DNA of 21,506 nt from a virus. The DNA is taken from the IMG/VR virus record IMGVR_UViG_3300034073_001962, positions 1 through 21,506 of that record; one strand, written 5' to 3'. Shown one piece after another: positions 1 through 7,002 of the stretch. The notes beneath the pieces were generated by a model. The model searched no databases and was not told where the DNA came from. It saw only the letters and a program-made list of their open reading frames with translations. The position numbers were made by a program, and so were the translations under genes. Positions within the stretch are counted from its first letter, which is position 1. Each line of letters starts with the position of its first letter.

Positions 1-88
1 AGCATAATTTTGCACCCACCAAGCGCGGCAAACAAAAGAAAAAAGACCGGCGTATCTCCTATAAGACCTATTCTATCACTTCTTCTAT

Positions 89-225
89 CTGTACCCAGGA
101 ATCTATCAGCATTGTTTGTACGCCAAAACTATCAATCTTTTAATCTTGAACGCTGAAACTATAAGAGATTATTTTATTTGAACGCCAAATATATCATCAT
201 TTAATCTTGCACGCCAATATTATGC
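89..225 (+). repeat. Array of degenerate direct repeats with ~30-base period
   Basis: Four clear copies of a ~19-base element begin at 116, 146, 178 and 207, with a more degenerate fifth at 89. The shared core is TTGNACGCC followed by AAA and then TAT(C/A)A. Spacings between starts are about 27, 30, 32 and 29 bases, close to three helical turns, so the copies would lie on one face of the DNA. The interval between copies is often AT-rich and carries TTTAATC before two of them. Such phased repeats commonly bind protein: terminase recognition at pac or cos, repressor operators, or replication iterons. The position upstream of the terminase genes makes packaging or transcriptional control the leading guesses. 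They are too short and variable for a CRISPR. Confidence 0.6.
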
Positions 226-375
226 AAATATCGCCGCAGAGACACATCGAATTAGTATTTCTGCCGATCAGATCCAATGATAAATAATCATAATCACTTG
301 ATTTATGAGATGTGCCAATGTGTCGTATATAAAAAGGTTACATAGGCACGATTATAGGACGTTCATCGTATCAAC

Positions 376-404
376 TTGTAAGTCCATAATATTTATTATA
401 TAAT
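376..404 (+). promoter_or_regulatory. Sigma70-type promoter, TTGTAA-N17-TATAAT
   Basis: A -35-like TTGTAA (376-381) is followed after exactly 17 bases by a perfect TATAAT (399-404), with a second overlapping TATAAT at 404-409. Transcription would start near 411 and read into the first small gene at 513 and the terminase cluster. The surrounding DNA is very AT-rich, so chance TATAAT matches are easy, but the correct spacing and position support it. Confidence 0.5.
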
Positions 405-430
405 ATAATTATATTTGATGAGCGCTCCCT

Positions 431-458
431 TTGACAGATTCAATATTACTATTAAATA
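431..458 (+). promoter_or_regulatory. Possible promoter with consensus TTGACA
   Basis: A perfect -35 TTGACA lies at 431-436. The best -10 at usable spacing is TAAATA (453-458, 16-base spacer), which is weak. It could be a second start for the same operon, or a chance match just downstream of the stronger candidate at 376-404. Confidence 0.3.
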
Positions 459-512
459 TCCTGAGGTTCAGAGACCTAGTAGTTTTTGGATTGGGGGTGG
501 TGGAGGTACAAG

Positions 513-668
513 ATGTTATGTGAGAGATGTGGGAGTCTAATGGTAATGGATGATACTGGTAGTTTCTGGTGGTGCATAAACTGTAATAATTGTTGGAGTG
601 ACGATGATGATTTGGTTAATGGGATCAAGGAGGGTGAGATTGGGGCTGTTCCGATATGGGACGAGTAA
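513..668 (+). CDS. Small zinc-ribbon protein
   Basis: A 51-residue protein. The start at ATG 513 is chosen because a strong SD, GGAGG (502-506), sits six bases upstream; an in-frame TTG at 486 would add nine Trp-rich residues but has no SD. The sequence contains CERCG near the N-terminus and CINCNNC about 20 residues later, a CxxC...CxxC pattern typical of a zinc ribbon, then a DDDD stretch and an acidic tail. Small zinc-ribbon proteins in phages usually bind nucleic acid or regulate transcription; no specific function can be assigned. It is the first gene after the leader promoters. Confidence 0.6.
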   Translation: MLCERCGSLMVMDDTGSFWWCINCNNCWSDDDDLVNGIKEGEIGAVPIWDE

Positions 669-669
669 T

Positions 670-759
670 ATGATAAAAAATAATACTGTTATGTGGAAAG
701 GGGTTAGGATAAAAAGTGTCGATTTTTACGGGGTTGAGACCGATAAAATGGTGATATAA
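670..759 (+). CDS. Possible 29-residue peptide gene
   Basis: A short ORF starts one base after the stop of the zinc-ribbon gene and runs for 29 codons to a TAA at 757-759. The peptide (MIKNNTVMWKGVRI then KSVDFYGVETDKMVI) has ordinary composition, and it fills a gap between two genes. The SD is weak (GACGAG overlapping the previous stop), so expression would rely on coupling. It may be only a chance ORF. Confidence 0.3.
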   Translation: MIKNNTVMWKGVRIKSVDFYGVETDKMVI

Positions 760-791
760 AATATGATAAATCGTCATAAAATGAGGTATAG

Positions 792-1094
792 ATGGGTGGG
801 ATAGCGAAGAGGAAGAGGGCAAAGGTATATATAGAGATTGACGGTATTGACTACGAGAAGTGGAAGTATGTGATTGGGGTATACGGGTGGTCGATCAGTC
901 GGAGGTTGAAGTTATTGGTTGAGATGGATTTAAGTGTGATTGAGAAGAATTTAAGGAAGGCGGTGGCATGTGGACGAGGAGGTATTCTTACAGATCTTGC
1001 CGGGCGGGAAGGAAGCACCGGACGGGTTATTGGCGGGGGAGGTGGAGTTAAGGCGGCGGTTGAACTACCTAATGGGGAAGAAGAAGGAAGCTGA
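792..1094 (+). CDS. Hypothetical basic protein, possibly frameshifted
   Basis: A 100-residue ORF with ATG at 792 and GAGG at 783-786. Residues 1 to about 56 are basic and look like a genuine small protein (IAKRKRAKVYIEIDGIDYEK, then a helical RRLKLLVEMDLSVIEKNLRK). After about base 955 the translation becomes Gly-rich and unlike normal protein (GREGSTGRVIGGGGG), while the next gene is already open in the +1 frame from 955. Either the two genes overlap by 125 bases or this gene really ends or shifts frame near 955-970. I do not recognise a family; a DNA-binding partner of the terminase is possible. Confidence 0.4.
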   Translation: MGGIAKRKRAKVYIEIDGIDYEKWKYVIGVYGWSISRRLKLLVEMDLSVIEKNLRKAVACGRGGILTDLAGREGSTGRVIGGGGGVKAAVELPNGEEEGS

Positions 1095-1365
1095 AGATGT
1101 AACAAAGATGATGGTGGTTGATCTTTTATTGCATTTGGGTGAGTCATTGAACAAGGAAAAGGGTAAGTTCGATGGTATGTCGTTAAAGGACAAGATTGGG
1201 GTTTTTAAGAAGTTAGCTGAAGCGCGGAAGGCGTTGGATGGGGTTGATGTTGCGGTTCAGTTAAATCAGTTGACTCAACAGATCAGTAAAGAGGAGGCAT
1301 TGAAGTATTTAGATGGACTTGACAACGGTAGCATTGGGATTGATAAAGGGGATGCCGTATCTTGA
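970..1365 (+). CDS. Candidate terminase small subunit
   Basis: A 131-residue ORF starting at GTG 970, with an AAGGAAGG SD at 953-960 nine bases upstream; an internal ATG at 1072 would give 97 residues. The protein is mostly helical and charged. Residues 28-60 contain a basic RRRLNYLMGKKKEAED stretch, and the second half (LKDKIGVFKKLAEARKALDG) looks like a helical oligomerisation region. It lies immediately upstream of and overlaps the large terminase (53 bases), the usual place for a small subunit that recognises phage DNA and stimulates the motor. No diagnostic motif is visible, so the call rests on position, size and helical character. Confidence 0.45.
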   Translation: MDEEVFLQILPGGKEAPDGLLAGEVELRRRLNYLMGKKKEAEDVTKMMVVDLLLHLGESLNKEKGKFDGMSLKDKIGVFKKLAEARKALDGVDVAVQLNQLTQQISKEEALKYLDGLDNGSIGIDKGDAVS

Positions 1366-1987
1366 AGATAAGGGTGTAGCGCGCAAGCACCTACACAATT
1401 TCTTACGGTATTTTGTAATTACGCAGGATGAGCATGATGAAGGTAAGCCGTTCAAGAAGCTACCGTATGACGTAATGCCTCATTTAAGGTGCCTAGCTGA
1501 CCTCTGGATGGACAATCAGCTTCTTTGTGTGGCGAAGTCCAGGCAGTTAATGGCTACATGGTTATTTTGCGCTATTTTGCTTTGGGACGCGATGTTTAAG
1601 AAAGGTCGTCTTAATATAATAATTAATAAGCGCGAAGATGATGCGGATGAGACTATTGATCGGGTTCGGTTTATATATGAGAACTTACCGGAAATGATAA
1701 AGAATCATATTCCTTTGAACCGGACACCTCAAGGGCAGTTAGGATCATACTGTAAACTAGAGTTTGGGACGCAGAATAGTATCATAAGGGGTTTACCCCA
1801 AAACCCCGATGCTGTGCGAAAGAACACCGCCAGCAATCTATTCATGGACGAAGCGGCTTTTATCGAAGGAGCGGAACAATGCTATACTGCGGCTCTACCG
1901 ACTGTGAGGGGTGGTGGGAAGTTAATAATAGTCTCCACCCCTTGCGGTCGTAATTTTTTTCATAGGATATTTAGTGACACGTTATGA
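1313..1987 (+). CDS. terL: Terminase large subunit, ATPase half
   Basis: A 224-residue protein carrying only the N-terminal packaging ATPase of a phage large terminase, the motor that drives DNA into the prohead. A deviant Walker A of the SRQ type is at residues 75-83 (KSRQLMATW), Walker B LFMDE with the catalytic Glu at 176-180, and the coupling motif STP at 208-210 within KLIIVSTPCGRN. It ends with a TGA that overlaps the ATG of the nuclease half (ATGA, 1984-1987). The Walker A lacks the usual Gly-Lys, a known variation in some terminases. The start is uncertain: ATG 1313 has GGAGG 15 bases upstream, and in-frame ATG 1352 is an alternative. Full-length relatives carry both domains in one chain, so this is either a natural two-gene terminase or a frameshifted gene. 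Confidence 0.88.
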   Translation: MDLTTVALGLIKGMPYLEDKGVARKHLHNFLRYFVITQDEHDEGKPFKKLPYDVMPHLRCLADLWMDNQLLCVAKSRQLMATWLFCAILLWDAMFKKGRLNIIINKREDDADETIDRVRFIYENLPEMIKNHIPLNRTPQGQLGSYCKLEFGTQNSIIRGLPQNPDAVRKNTASNLFMDEAAFIEGAEQCYTAALPTVRGGGKLIIVSTPCGRNFFHRIFSDTL

Positions 1988-2868
1988 CAGAAGGAATAAT
2001 GATCGGCAAAAACCATAAAAACGGCTTTACGACGGTACGGCTACACTATACGTCCGTTCCCATGTATCGTTCTGATGAATGGAAGAAGAAGGCTATGTTC
2101 GGGTATTCTAAGGATGCTTGGGAACAAGAGATGGAGATTAACTTCACCTTAGCTGGTACGAACAAGGTTTACCCGGAATTTAATTATGAACGGCACGTTA
2201 GGAAGTTAAGACCTTTAAAGGACAAGGGTTTATTGGTCGGGTGGGATTACGGGTTCCATCATCCGGCAGTTGTGATTTGCCAAATAGACTCATACGACAC
2301 GGTTTGCATCTTGGACGAGGTATTGGGGACGAACATCACTATCCAGAACTTCACGAAAGAGATAATTGGTAAGTTAAATAGGGATTACGGTCATTGGTAC
2401 AAGAGGAAGTTAATCGAGCATTTCGGTGATCCGGCGGGCAACCAACAAAACGACAAGTCTGAATTTACCAGTATGCAGATCCAAAGGAAGATGGGCATAT
2501 TCGTTAAATGGAAACGGGTTAGTGTTAAACAAGGCATAAGGACTATTCAGAACCTATTAAGTGAACGTGAGGATGGGACGTGTGGTTTAAAGGTTGATCC
2601 TCGCTGTCAGATACTAATAGACGGTTTTTTAGGTGGGTATATAGAACAACCAGTTGCCGGTGAGAGGCAGTTAAAGGAACTGCCGTACGCCGATGACTAT
2701 TATTCCCATAATCACGATGCGCTTCGGTACATCATAGTCAATAAGTTCCCCGCTCACGGTGTATTTTACAAAAAGAGGAACATTATTACCGACTCCGGTG
2801 TCTATAATCCATTTGAAGATAACCATCACAAGGTTGACGATCAGAGTTCCGCTACTGGATATTATTAA
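1984..2868 (+). CDS. terL: Terminase large subunit, nuclease half
   Basis: A 294-residue protein containing the RNase H-like nuclease domain that cuts concatemeric DNA during packaging. Three acidic motifs are visible: Asp88 in VGWDYGFHHP, Asp149 in IEHFGDPAGN and Asp245 in SHNHDALRYI, matching the usual three metal-binding Asp residues. Residues 15-60 (from GFTTVRLHYTSVP) continue the linker that normally follows the STP region of the ATPase. No SD is close to ATG 1984, so translation is probably coupled to termination of the upstream half through the ATGA overlap. Stops in this frame at 1963, 1972 and 1975 leave almost no room for a frameshift joining the halves. The last ~35 residues are a polar tail. 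Confidence 0.88.
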   Translation: MTEGIMIGKNHKNGFTTVRLHYTSVPMYRSDEWKKKAMFGYSKDAWEQEMEINFTLAGTNKVYPEFNYERHVRKLRPLKDKGLLVGWDYGFHHPAVVICQIDSYDTVCILDEVLGTNITIQNFTKEIIGKLNRDYGHWYKRKLIEHFGDPAGNQQNDKSEFTSMQIQRKMGIFVKWKRVSVKQGIRTIQNLLSEREDGTCGLKVDPRCQILIDGFLGGYIEQPVAGERQLKELPYADDYYSHNHDALRYIIVNKFPAHGVFYKKRNIITDSGVYNPFEDNHHKVDDQSSATGYY

Positions 2869-2885
2869 TATTATTCATAATCAAC

Positions 2886-2914
2886 TTGATTTTAATGTAT
2901 TTTTGTGGTATAAT
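2886..2914 (+). promoter_or_regulatory. Extended -10 promoter, TTGATT-N17-TGGTATAAT
   Basis: TTGATT (2886-2891), a 17-base spacer and a perfect TATAAT (2909-2914) preceded by TGG, giving an extended -10. It sits in the 68-base gap between the terminase and the small gene at 2937, the only sizeable gap in the early half of the window. It probably drives the portal, scaffold and capsid genes separately from the terminase. The start of transcription would be near 2921, just before the SD at 2927-2932. Confidence 0.6.
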
Positions 2915-2936
2915 GTGATATAAAATAAAGGAAAAT

Positions 2937-3140
2937 ATGACCAAATATATAAATTGGTATGACACTCGTCTACAAAAGAAGGAAGTCGACCAATTTTTTT
3001 ATGCCTTATCGGATATGTTAAACGAACTGAAGGCAGTTATGCCGGAGGAATATGACTATATATCAAAAAAATATGGTTTTTTTGAATATTCAACAGAATT
3101 TGAAAACTATTCGGTAAGGGTGGGGTTTAAAGATGATTGA
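2937..3140 (+). CDS. Hypothetical 67-residue protein
   Basis: A small acidic, aromatic-rich protein, first gene behind the internal promoter, with SD AAAGGA (2927-2932) and ATG 2937. Its end overlaps the portal start by eight bases, indicating co-translation. It has a probable helix (QFFYALSDMLNELKAVMP) and a Tyr/Phe-rich second half. No family is recognised. Position between terminase and portal would fit a small packaging or head accessory protein, but that is only inference. Confidence 0.65.
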   Translation: MTKYINWYDTRLQKKEVDQFFYALSDMLNELKAVMPEEYDYISKKYGFFEYSTEFENYSVRVGFKDD

Positions 3141-5184
3141 CAAGAAATTTAAGGGCAAAGATGTGCAACGTGAGATTTCAGACTATGTAATGGAGAAGTA
3201 TGACGAGTGTAAAGACAGGACGCAAATCGAGGCTCTTTGGACAAGACTATGGGATATATACAGGGGATTCTGGACTAAGGGGACGTATGAGGGGCGCGCA
3301 AATCTAGATTGGGCATCTGCCTATCAAGCGATTGAAATACTTGTGCCAAGAGTTCATCAGACGTTATTCCCGCGTAGAAAATGGTTTGACATAGTGGGGG
3401 TTGAGCAATCGGACGAAAAGCAAGCGCAACTTATGTCGAGTTATTTACGGCAGATATTTGAAAGGGACGTGCATTTCCGCCGGAAGATGATCGCCGGGAT
3501 TAGATATTGTGCGATATTCGGAACTATGATCGGTAAGACACCTTATCGAAAAGAGTCCGCAACCGTTCCCGTAAAGGTCAGAAAGAACCTCACAAATTTA
3601 TATGGACTATTCGCACCAGACTTTGAAGAAAAAAAGATTTTCACATTCGATTCAATCGATTTTGAACTGGTTGATATCTTCGATTTTTTTGTCGCTGATG
3701 ATTGCATCGATAGTATTGAGAATCAGCCTTTTGTTATTCACAAATCTAGTGAGTACATCGACACGTTATATAAAAAAGCATATAACGAAGAAACGGGTGA
3801 AGGGTGTTACGAGAACATCGACAAGATCACGAAAGACAAAGAAAGAATAAGGTCTGCATCCGAGAATAAATTTCAGCAGATGCGGCAAGGTCTTTTGGGC
3901 TACAAGACAAAAACAAGTTCACCGGCTCTTGACACGATTGACTTCATTGAATATCAAGGTGTGTACGAAGATGAGGATTGCGTTTTTGTTATTGCTAATG
4001 ACGGTGACACTAACCCGGTTGTTTCAGCGGAACCATTAAACACTCCCGACAAACAAAAGACGTTCGTAATGGCGAAATGGATTGACGTTCCGAGTGAGTT
4101 TTGGGGCATGAGTCCGATTGAACGAGTCGAGAAATCAATCTATGAATTAAATGACAGGGTTAATCAGACGATGGACGCTACAAGTCTCATCGTCAACCCG
4201 ATGTATTTAAATACAGACGCAGACATCCCCGAAGGAATTTTAAGAGCGCGTCCCGGTAGAATCATCTCAACCGCTACGGAGAATGGACTACGGGCAATAC
4301 ATCCGCCCGTTGAAGTATTGGCTCCTGCGTACTCGGCGATTGAAAGTCTTATCACTCACATTCAAGACACGACAGGCGCGACCAGATTCTTAGGGGGTTC
4401 TGCTCAAACACCTGAGTTGCAGAGAACGGCTACTGGTATTCTATCAATCCAAAAAGAAGCCATAGGACGGATAAACCTCACCATTCAAGGATTCGAAGAT
4501 ACTCTCATAATTCCCTTCCTACGAAAAGCCTACAAATACGCCCAATTCTACGGGGAAAGAAAAGAACTTGTCCGCATAGTCGGTAAACAAGGGATAGAGT
4601 ATCAGGAAGTCGATCCTGCGACGATTCTCGGTGATTACGATTTTAGACCGTTGGGTTCACAATCTAACGGCGCGGAAGAAATAGTCACACAGCAGATGAT
4701 AAATTACTTAAATATCGTCGCGCAGATTCCCGGCATAATTCAGCAGTTAGACGTGATGAAGCTCGCCACAAAGATCGGTGAGAAGATGCTCGGTCTTGAA
4801 GATATGGACGAACTTGTTTTGGTTAATAACCGCGAACAAGAGGAAACCGAAAAGGCAATATCTGAGAACATGGGTGCGATGCATGGAGTTCCACCGATCA
4901 TAACGGCGAACGACAATCATAGACTTCACATGGAAATACACGATGGTTTTATGCAAGATCCTCGCGCACAAGATTTCCCGCACACATTACAGCTGTTAGC
5001 TACTCACTTATCCGACCACGATAAATTTAGTAAGGGGCAGGGTTCACAACCGATGTATAACTCTGGCAATACTGGCTCACAACCAAGTGGACAAGGCGTC
5101 CCACCTCAAGAGATGCCTAGGGGTACAGATATGCAGAGTATGGTTCAGCAGATAGCGCAACCCAGCCAACAGGGGACGATGTAA
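3133..5184 (+). CDS. Portal protein
   Basis: A 683-residue protein; length and position directly after the terminase and before the scaffold and capsid genes fit the dodecameric portal that forms the DNA-entry vertex and docks the terminase. Supporting sequence: an N-terminal helical region (SAYQAIEILVPRVHQTLFPR, residues ~65-84), a central PSEFWGMSPIERVEKS stretch near 320 typical of large podovirus-type portals, a helical stem region around GFEDTLIIPFLRKAYKYAQF (~455-475), and a Gln/Pro/Gly-rich C-terminal tail (~630-683). ATG 3133 is preceded by GGGTGGGG. The stop overlaps the next small ORF in TAATG. The family call comes from general resemblance and synteny, not a signature motif. Confidence 0.82.
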   Translation: MIDKKFKGKDVQREISDYVMEKYDECKDRTQIEALWTRLWDIYRGFWTKGTYEGRANLDWASAYQAIEILVPRVHQTLFPRRKWFDIVGVEQSDEKQAQLMSSYLRQIFERDVHFRRKMIAGIRYCAIFGTMIGKTPYRKESATVPVKVRKNLTNLYGLFAPDFEEKKIFTFDSIDFELVDIFDFFVADDCIDSIENQPFVIHKSSEYIDTLYKKAYNEETGEGCYENIDKITKDKERIRSASENKFQQMRQGLLGYKTKTSSPALDTIDFIEYQGVYEDEDCVFVIANDGDTNPVVSAEPLNTPDKQKTFVMAKWIDVPSEFWGMSPIERVEKSIYELNDRVNQTMDATSLIVNPMYLNTDADIPEGILRARPGRIISTATENGLRAIHPPVEVLAPAYSAIESLITHIQDTTGATRFLGGSAQTPELQRTATGILSIQKEAIGRINLTIQGFEDTLIIPFLRKAYKYAQFYGERKELVRIVGKQGIEYQEVDPATILGDYDFRPLGSQSNGAEEIVTQQMINYLNIVAQIPGIIQQLDVMKLATKIGEKMLGLEDMDELVLVNNREQEETEKAISENMGAMHGVPPIITANDNHRLHMEIHDGFMQDPRAQDFPHTLQLLATHLSDHDKFSKGQGSQPMYNSGNTGSQPSGQGVPPQEMPRGTDMQSMVQQIAQPSQQGTM

Positions 5185-5300
5185 TGTTAAAGATAGATAA
5201 AAAACTACCACGCGCGCCAAAGCCACAAGAGCCACCGCGCCAAAAAGGGCAAAACTTTTCAATAACAAGGAAGTTAGAACTTCTAAAGGGTAAGTTATGA
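5184..5300 (+). CDS. Small basic Pro-rich protein (38 residues)
   Basis: A 38-codon ORF whose ATG shares one base with the portal stop (TAATG at 5182-5186) and whose TGA overlaps the next ATG (ATGA, 5297-5300). The fit to both neighbours is the main evidence that it is a gene. The peptide is basic and Pro/Gln-rich (KKLPRAPKPQEPPRQKGQ), then a short helix-like tail (ITRKLELLKGKL). No family is recognised. A small portal- or scaffold-associated peptide is possible. Confidence 0.5.
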   Translation: MLKIDKKLPRAPKPQEPPRQKGQNFSITRKLELLKGKL

Positions 5301-5560
5301 AGCTCACGGATGCCGACCAAGACTATTACACAAGATGTATTGAGTTGTTCAACATAATTAACGGCACACCATTCATGGATACTCTGAACGACTTGCGCGA
5401 CCAAACAATAACAAGAATGGCTCGTCTTAATGAGGTCGCTGATATTCAAAGAGAACAAGGGAAATTACAAATCCTTAACCAGCTCATAAACTATAAGGGC
5501 GTTCTATCGCGTGATATTCAAAGAATTGAAAGCGAAATGAATGAAGAAGCCACTCGTTAG
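5297..5560 (+). CDS. Small helical head-region protein
   Basis: An 87-residue, mostly alpha-helical, charged protein (YYTRCIELFNIINGTPFMDT, later QREQGKLQILNQLINYKGVL). Start ATG 5297 overlaps the preceding stop by four bases; an AAAGGGTAAG stretch just upstream may act as SD. Its end overlaps the following glycosyltransferase by 20 bases. No family recognised; position between portal and scaffold suggests a minor head or connector-associated protein. Confidence 0.6.
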   Translation: MKLTDADQDYYTRCIELFNIINGTPFMDTLNDLRDQTITRMARLNEVADIQREQGKLQILNQLINYKGVLSRDIQRIESEMNEEATR

Positions 5561-6299
5561 TTTTGTATGTCCGTGTTGGAACGCAGGATTTGTGATTAAC
5601 CAAACAATAGATTCGTTTTTTGACCAGACGTTAGAAGATTTTGAAGTCGTTATTGTAGACGACGGTTCAACCGACGAAACAGATAGTATCTTGAACGAGA
5701 TTGATGATGAACGGTTCAAGATAATGAAACTAAGGTGCAGACATGGAGCAGGTTTTGCTAGAAATGTGGGAAATCTTGAAGCTCACGCTCCTATTATCTG
5801 TGTGGTTGACTGCGGTGATGTTCTTTTACATAACAAGGCTGAAGTAACACTAGATTATTTCGTGCATCATAACGATGTCGATATTATGTGTTCTGCGACA
5901 CAACCGATAGCCGGTGGCAATACAATAAAACCTCGGTTATTTAGAGGCGATCCCGGTGAAAAACTAGGGTTTGAACATCCAGGTGTGGCATACAAAAAAC
6001 ACGTTACCGACAAGATAAAGTATCGGACTACATCACTTGAGACAGATCAGTACGACGCGTTCTTTTTTGAATGTGCGCGCGCCGGATTCAAGTTCGGTAT
6101 TTATGAGGAGCCGTTATCACTCAAATGCACGTTTTCCCAGTATACAGGAGGACGAAACCTTGATGAAGCATTGATGGTCAAGGCAGGTATTTATCGAGAA
6201 TTTAACATTCCACTACCTGAATGGTTAGAGGAACACGAAAGGAGATTCAAATGTCAGACGAAAAAATTGCGGTCAACCCAACAGATGAAACAACTGTAA
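5541..6299 (+). CDS. GT2-type glycosyltransferase inside the head module
   Basis: A 252-residue GT-A fold glycosyltransferase that would transfer a sugar from a nucleotide-sugar donor. Residues 5-50 show the family-2 nucleotide-binding region (VSFVCPCWNAG, then VVIVDDGSTDET with DD at 40-41). A DxxD-like metal site lies at Asp90/Asp93 (VVDCGD), and a distal TDQYDAFFFECARAGFKFG block at 168-186 may carry acceptor or base residues. It is clearly paralogous to the protein at 19465-20166: both begin MKKP and share HPxVxYxKxVTDKIKYR and TDQY(D/E)AFF. The gene overlaps its neighbours on both sides (20 and 49 bases), so it is an integral part of the head operon. A plausible role is glycosylation of virion proteins; acting on host glycans is the alternative. 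Confidence 0.85.
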   Translation: MKKPLVSFVCPCWNAGFVINQTIDSFFDQTLEDFEVVIVDDGSTDETDSILNEIDDERFKIMKLRCRHGAGFARNVGNLEAHAPIICVVDCGDVLLHNKAEVTLDYFVHHNDVDIMCSATQPIAGGNTIKPRLFRGDPGEKLGFEHPGVAYKKHVTDKIKYRTTSLETDQYDAFFFECARAGFKFGIYEEPLSLKCTFSQYTGGRNLDEALMVKAGIYREFNIPLPEWLEEHERRFKCQTKKLRSTQQMKQL

Positions 6300-6988
6300 C
6301 AGAGGTAGCCGCACCTGAAGCAGAGCAACCAGAAGTCACGCCGATTGACGCACCGGAAAGTCAAGAGGAAGTAGCTGAAGGCGCACAGGAAAAAAGCCCT
6401 GAAGTTGACGTGAGTCAACAGATCGAGGAATTGAAGAACACGGTTAATAGGTTGCAAGACTTTATTAGGCGTGGGCATGAGGAGAAAGAGTCAACTCCGC
6501 GTGACATATCGGTTGAGGTTCCAAAGGATCCGCGCGATTTTCTAACGAAGTTCGCAGAGAACCCACAGGACATCATCGAGAAAGTCATTCAGAAAACGAT
6601 TGCCCCTCAACAAAATGTTCTTCTTGATATTCAACGGAATCAAGCGGTTGATTATATCCGTTCCCAAAAAGACTATACGGATAAGATGCTTGATGAAATT
6701 TTATTCATCGTTGAAGGTCAAGACCGGAACAGATGGTTTCAGGTCGGCAATACCAGTTACCAGTTGAAAGATCTCCCACCCAGGCAGAAAGCCGAAGCGG
6801 CACTTCAAATCTATCGTGAAAAAAGCAACGTAGTAAAACAACAACAACAACAGCAACAACCTCGTCCTAAGCCGGTGACGACGGTAAAGACTCAGAAGCA
6901 ACCAACGGCTAAAAAAGCCGACAAGGAGATGAGCGCAGAAGAATTTTTAAAGTTTCACGGGTTAGACAAAAGGATAGAGGGGTTGTAA
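6251..6988 (+). CDS. Scaffold-like head assembly protein
   Basis: A 245-residue protein. Start ATG 6251 is chosen because of the strong SD GAAAGGAGA (6237-6245); an in-frame ATG at 6221 has no SD and adds ten residues. The N-terminal ~55 residues are acidic, Glu/Pro/Ala-rich and probably disordered; then comes a coiled-coil-like helix (QQIEELKNTVNRLQDFIRRG), a helical middle, a Gln run (KQQQQQQQPRPKP) near 196-208 and a Lys-rich C-terminus. This composition and the place directly between portal and major capsid are typical of phage scaffolding proteins, which chaperone capsid assembly and then leave. No protease domain is visible. Confidence 0.72.
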   Translation: MSDEKIAVNPTDETTVTEVAAPEAEQPEVTPIDAPESQEEVAEGAQEKSPEVDVSQQIEELKNTVNRLQDFIRRGHEEKESTPRDISVEVPKDPRDFLTKFAENPQDIIEKVIQKTIAPQQNVLLDIQRNQAVDYIRSQKDYTDKMLDEILFIVEGQDRNRWFQVGNTSYQLKDLPPRQKAEAALQIYREKSNVVKQQQQQQQPRPKPVTTVKTQKQPTAKKADKEMSAEEFLKFHGLDKRIEGL

Positions 6989-7002
6989 TTTAGGAGATTA
7001 TC

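Larger units (their letters stand above)
1..485. other. Non-coding leader upstream of the late genes
   Basis: No convincing gene is seen here. The + strand is open in one frame from base 1 to a TGA at 154-156, but the conceptual peptide is low-complexity and overlaps the direct repeats, so it is probably not the end of an upstream gene. The stretch holds a degenerate repeat array (89-225) and two promoter-like sites (376-404 and 431-458). Between 226 and 375 I see only AT-rich sequence with a weak inverted pair, GACACAT near 240 and ATGTGTC near 318. Its place just before the terminase genes fits a control or packaging-initiation region, which is inference. Confidence 0.6.

Noticed and set aside
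89-225. CRISPR-like spaced repeats
   Set aside because: Repeats are ~19 bases, degenerate, with spacers of only ~8-13 bases, and no cas genes are present.
298-331. TTGATT with a TATATA as a further promoter
   Set aside because: The spacer of 22 bases is too long for a sigma70-type promoter.
486-512. TTG start for the zinc-ribbon gene
   Set aside because: No SD; ATG 513 has GGAGG six bases upstream.
851-1147. Long minus-strand ORF opposite the first genes, and other minus-strand ORFs through the window
   Set aside because: They lie antisense to better-supported genes, have low-complexity or unnatural composition, and show no SD or family motifs.
1954-1960. T TTT TTT slippery heptamer near the end of the terminase ATPase ORF
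   Set aside because: A -1 slip there meets TAG at 1963-1965 at once, so it cannot fuse the two terminase halves.
3602-3850. ORF inside the portal gene in another frame
   Set aside because: Entirely inside the portal, no SD, composition typical of a shadow reading.
6221-6250. Upstream ATG for the scaffold-like gene
   Set aside because: No SD, whereas ATG 6251 has GAAAGGAGA at ideal distance.
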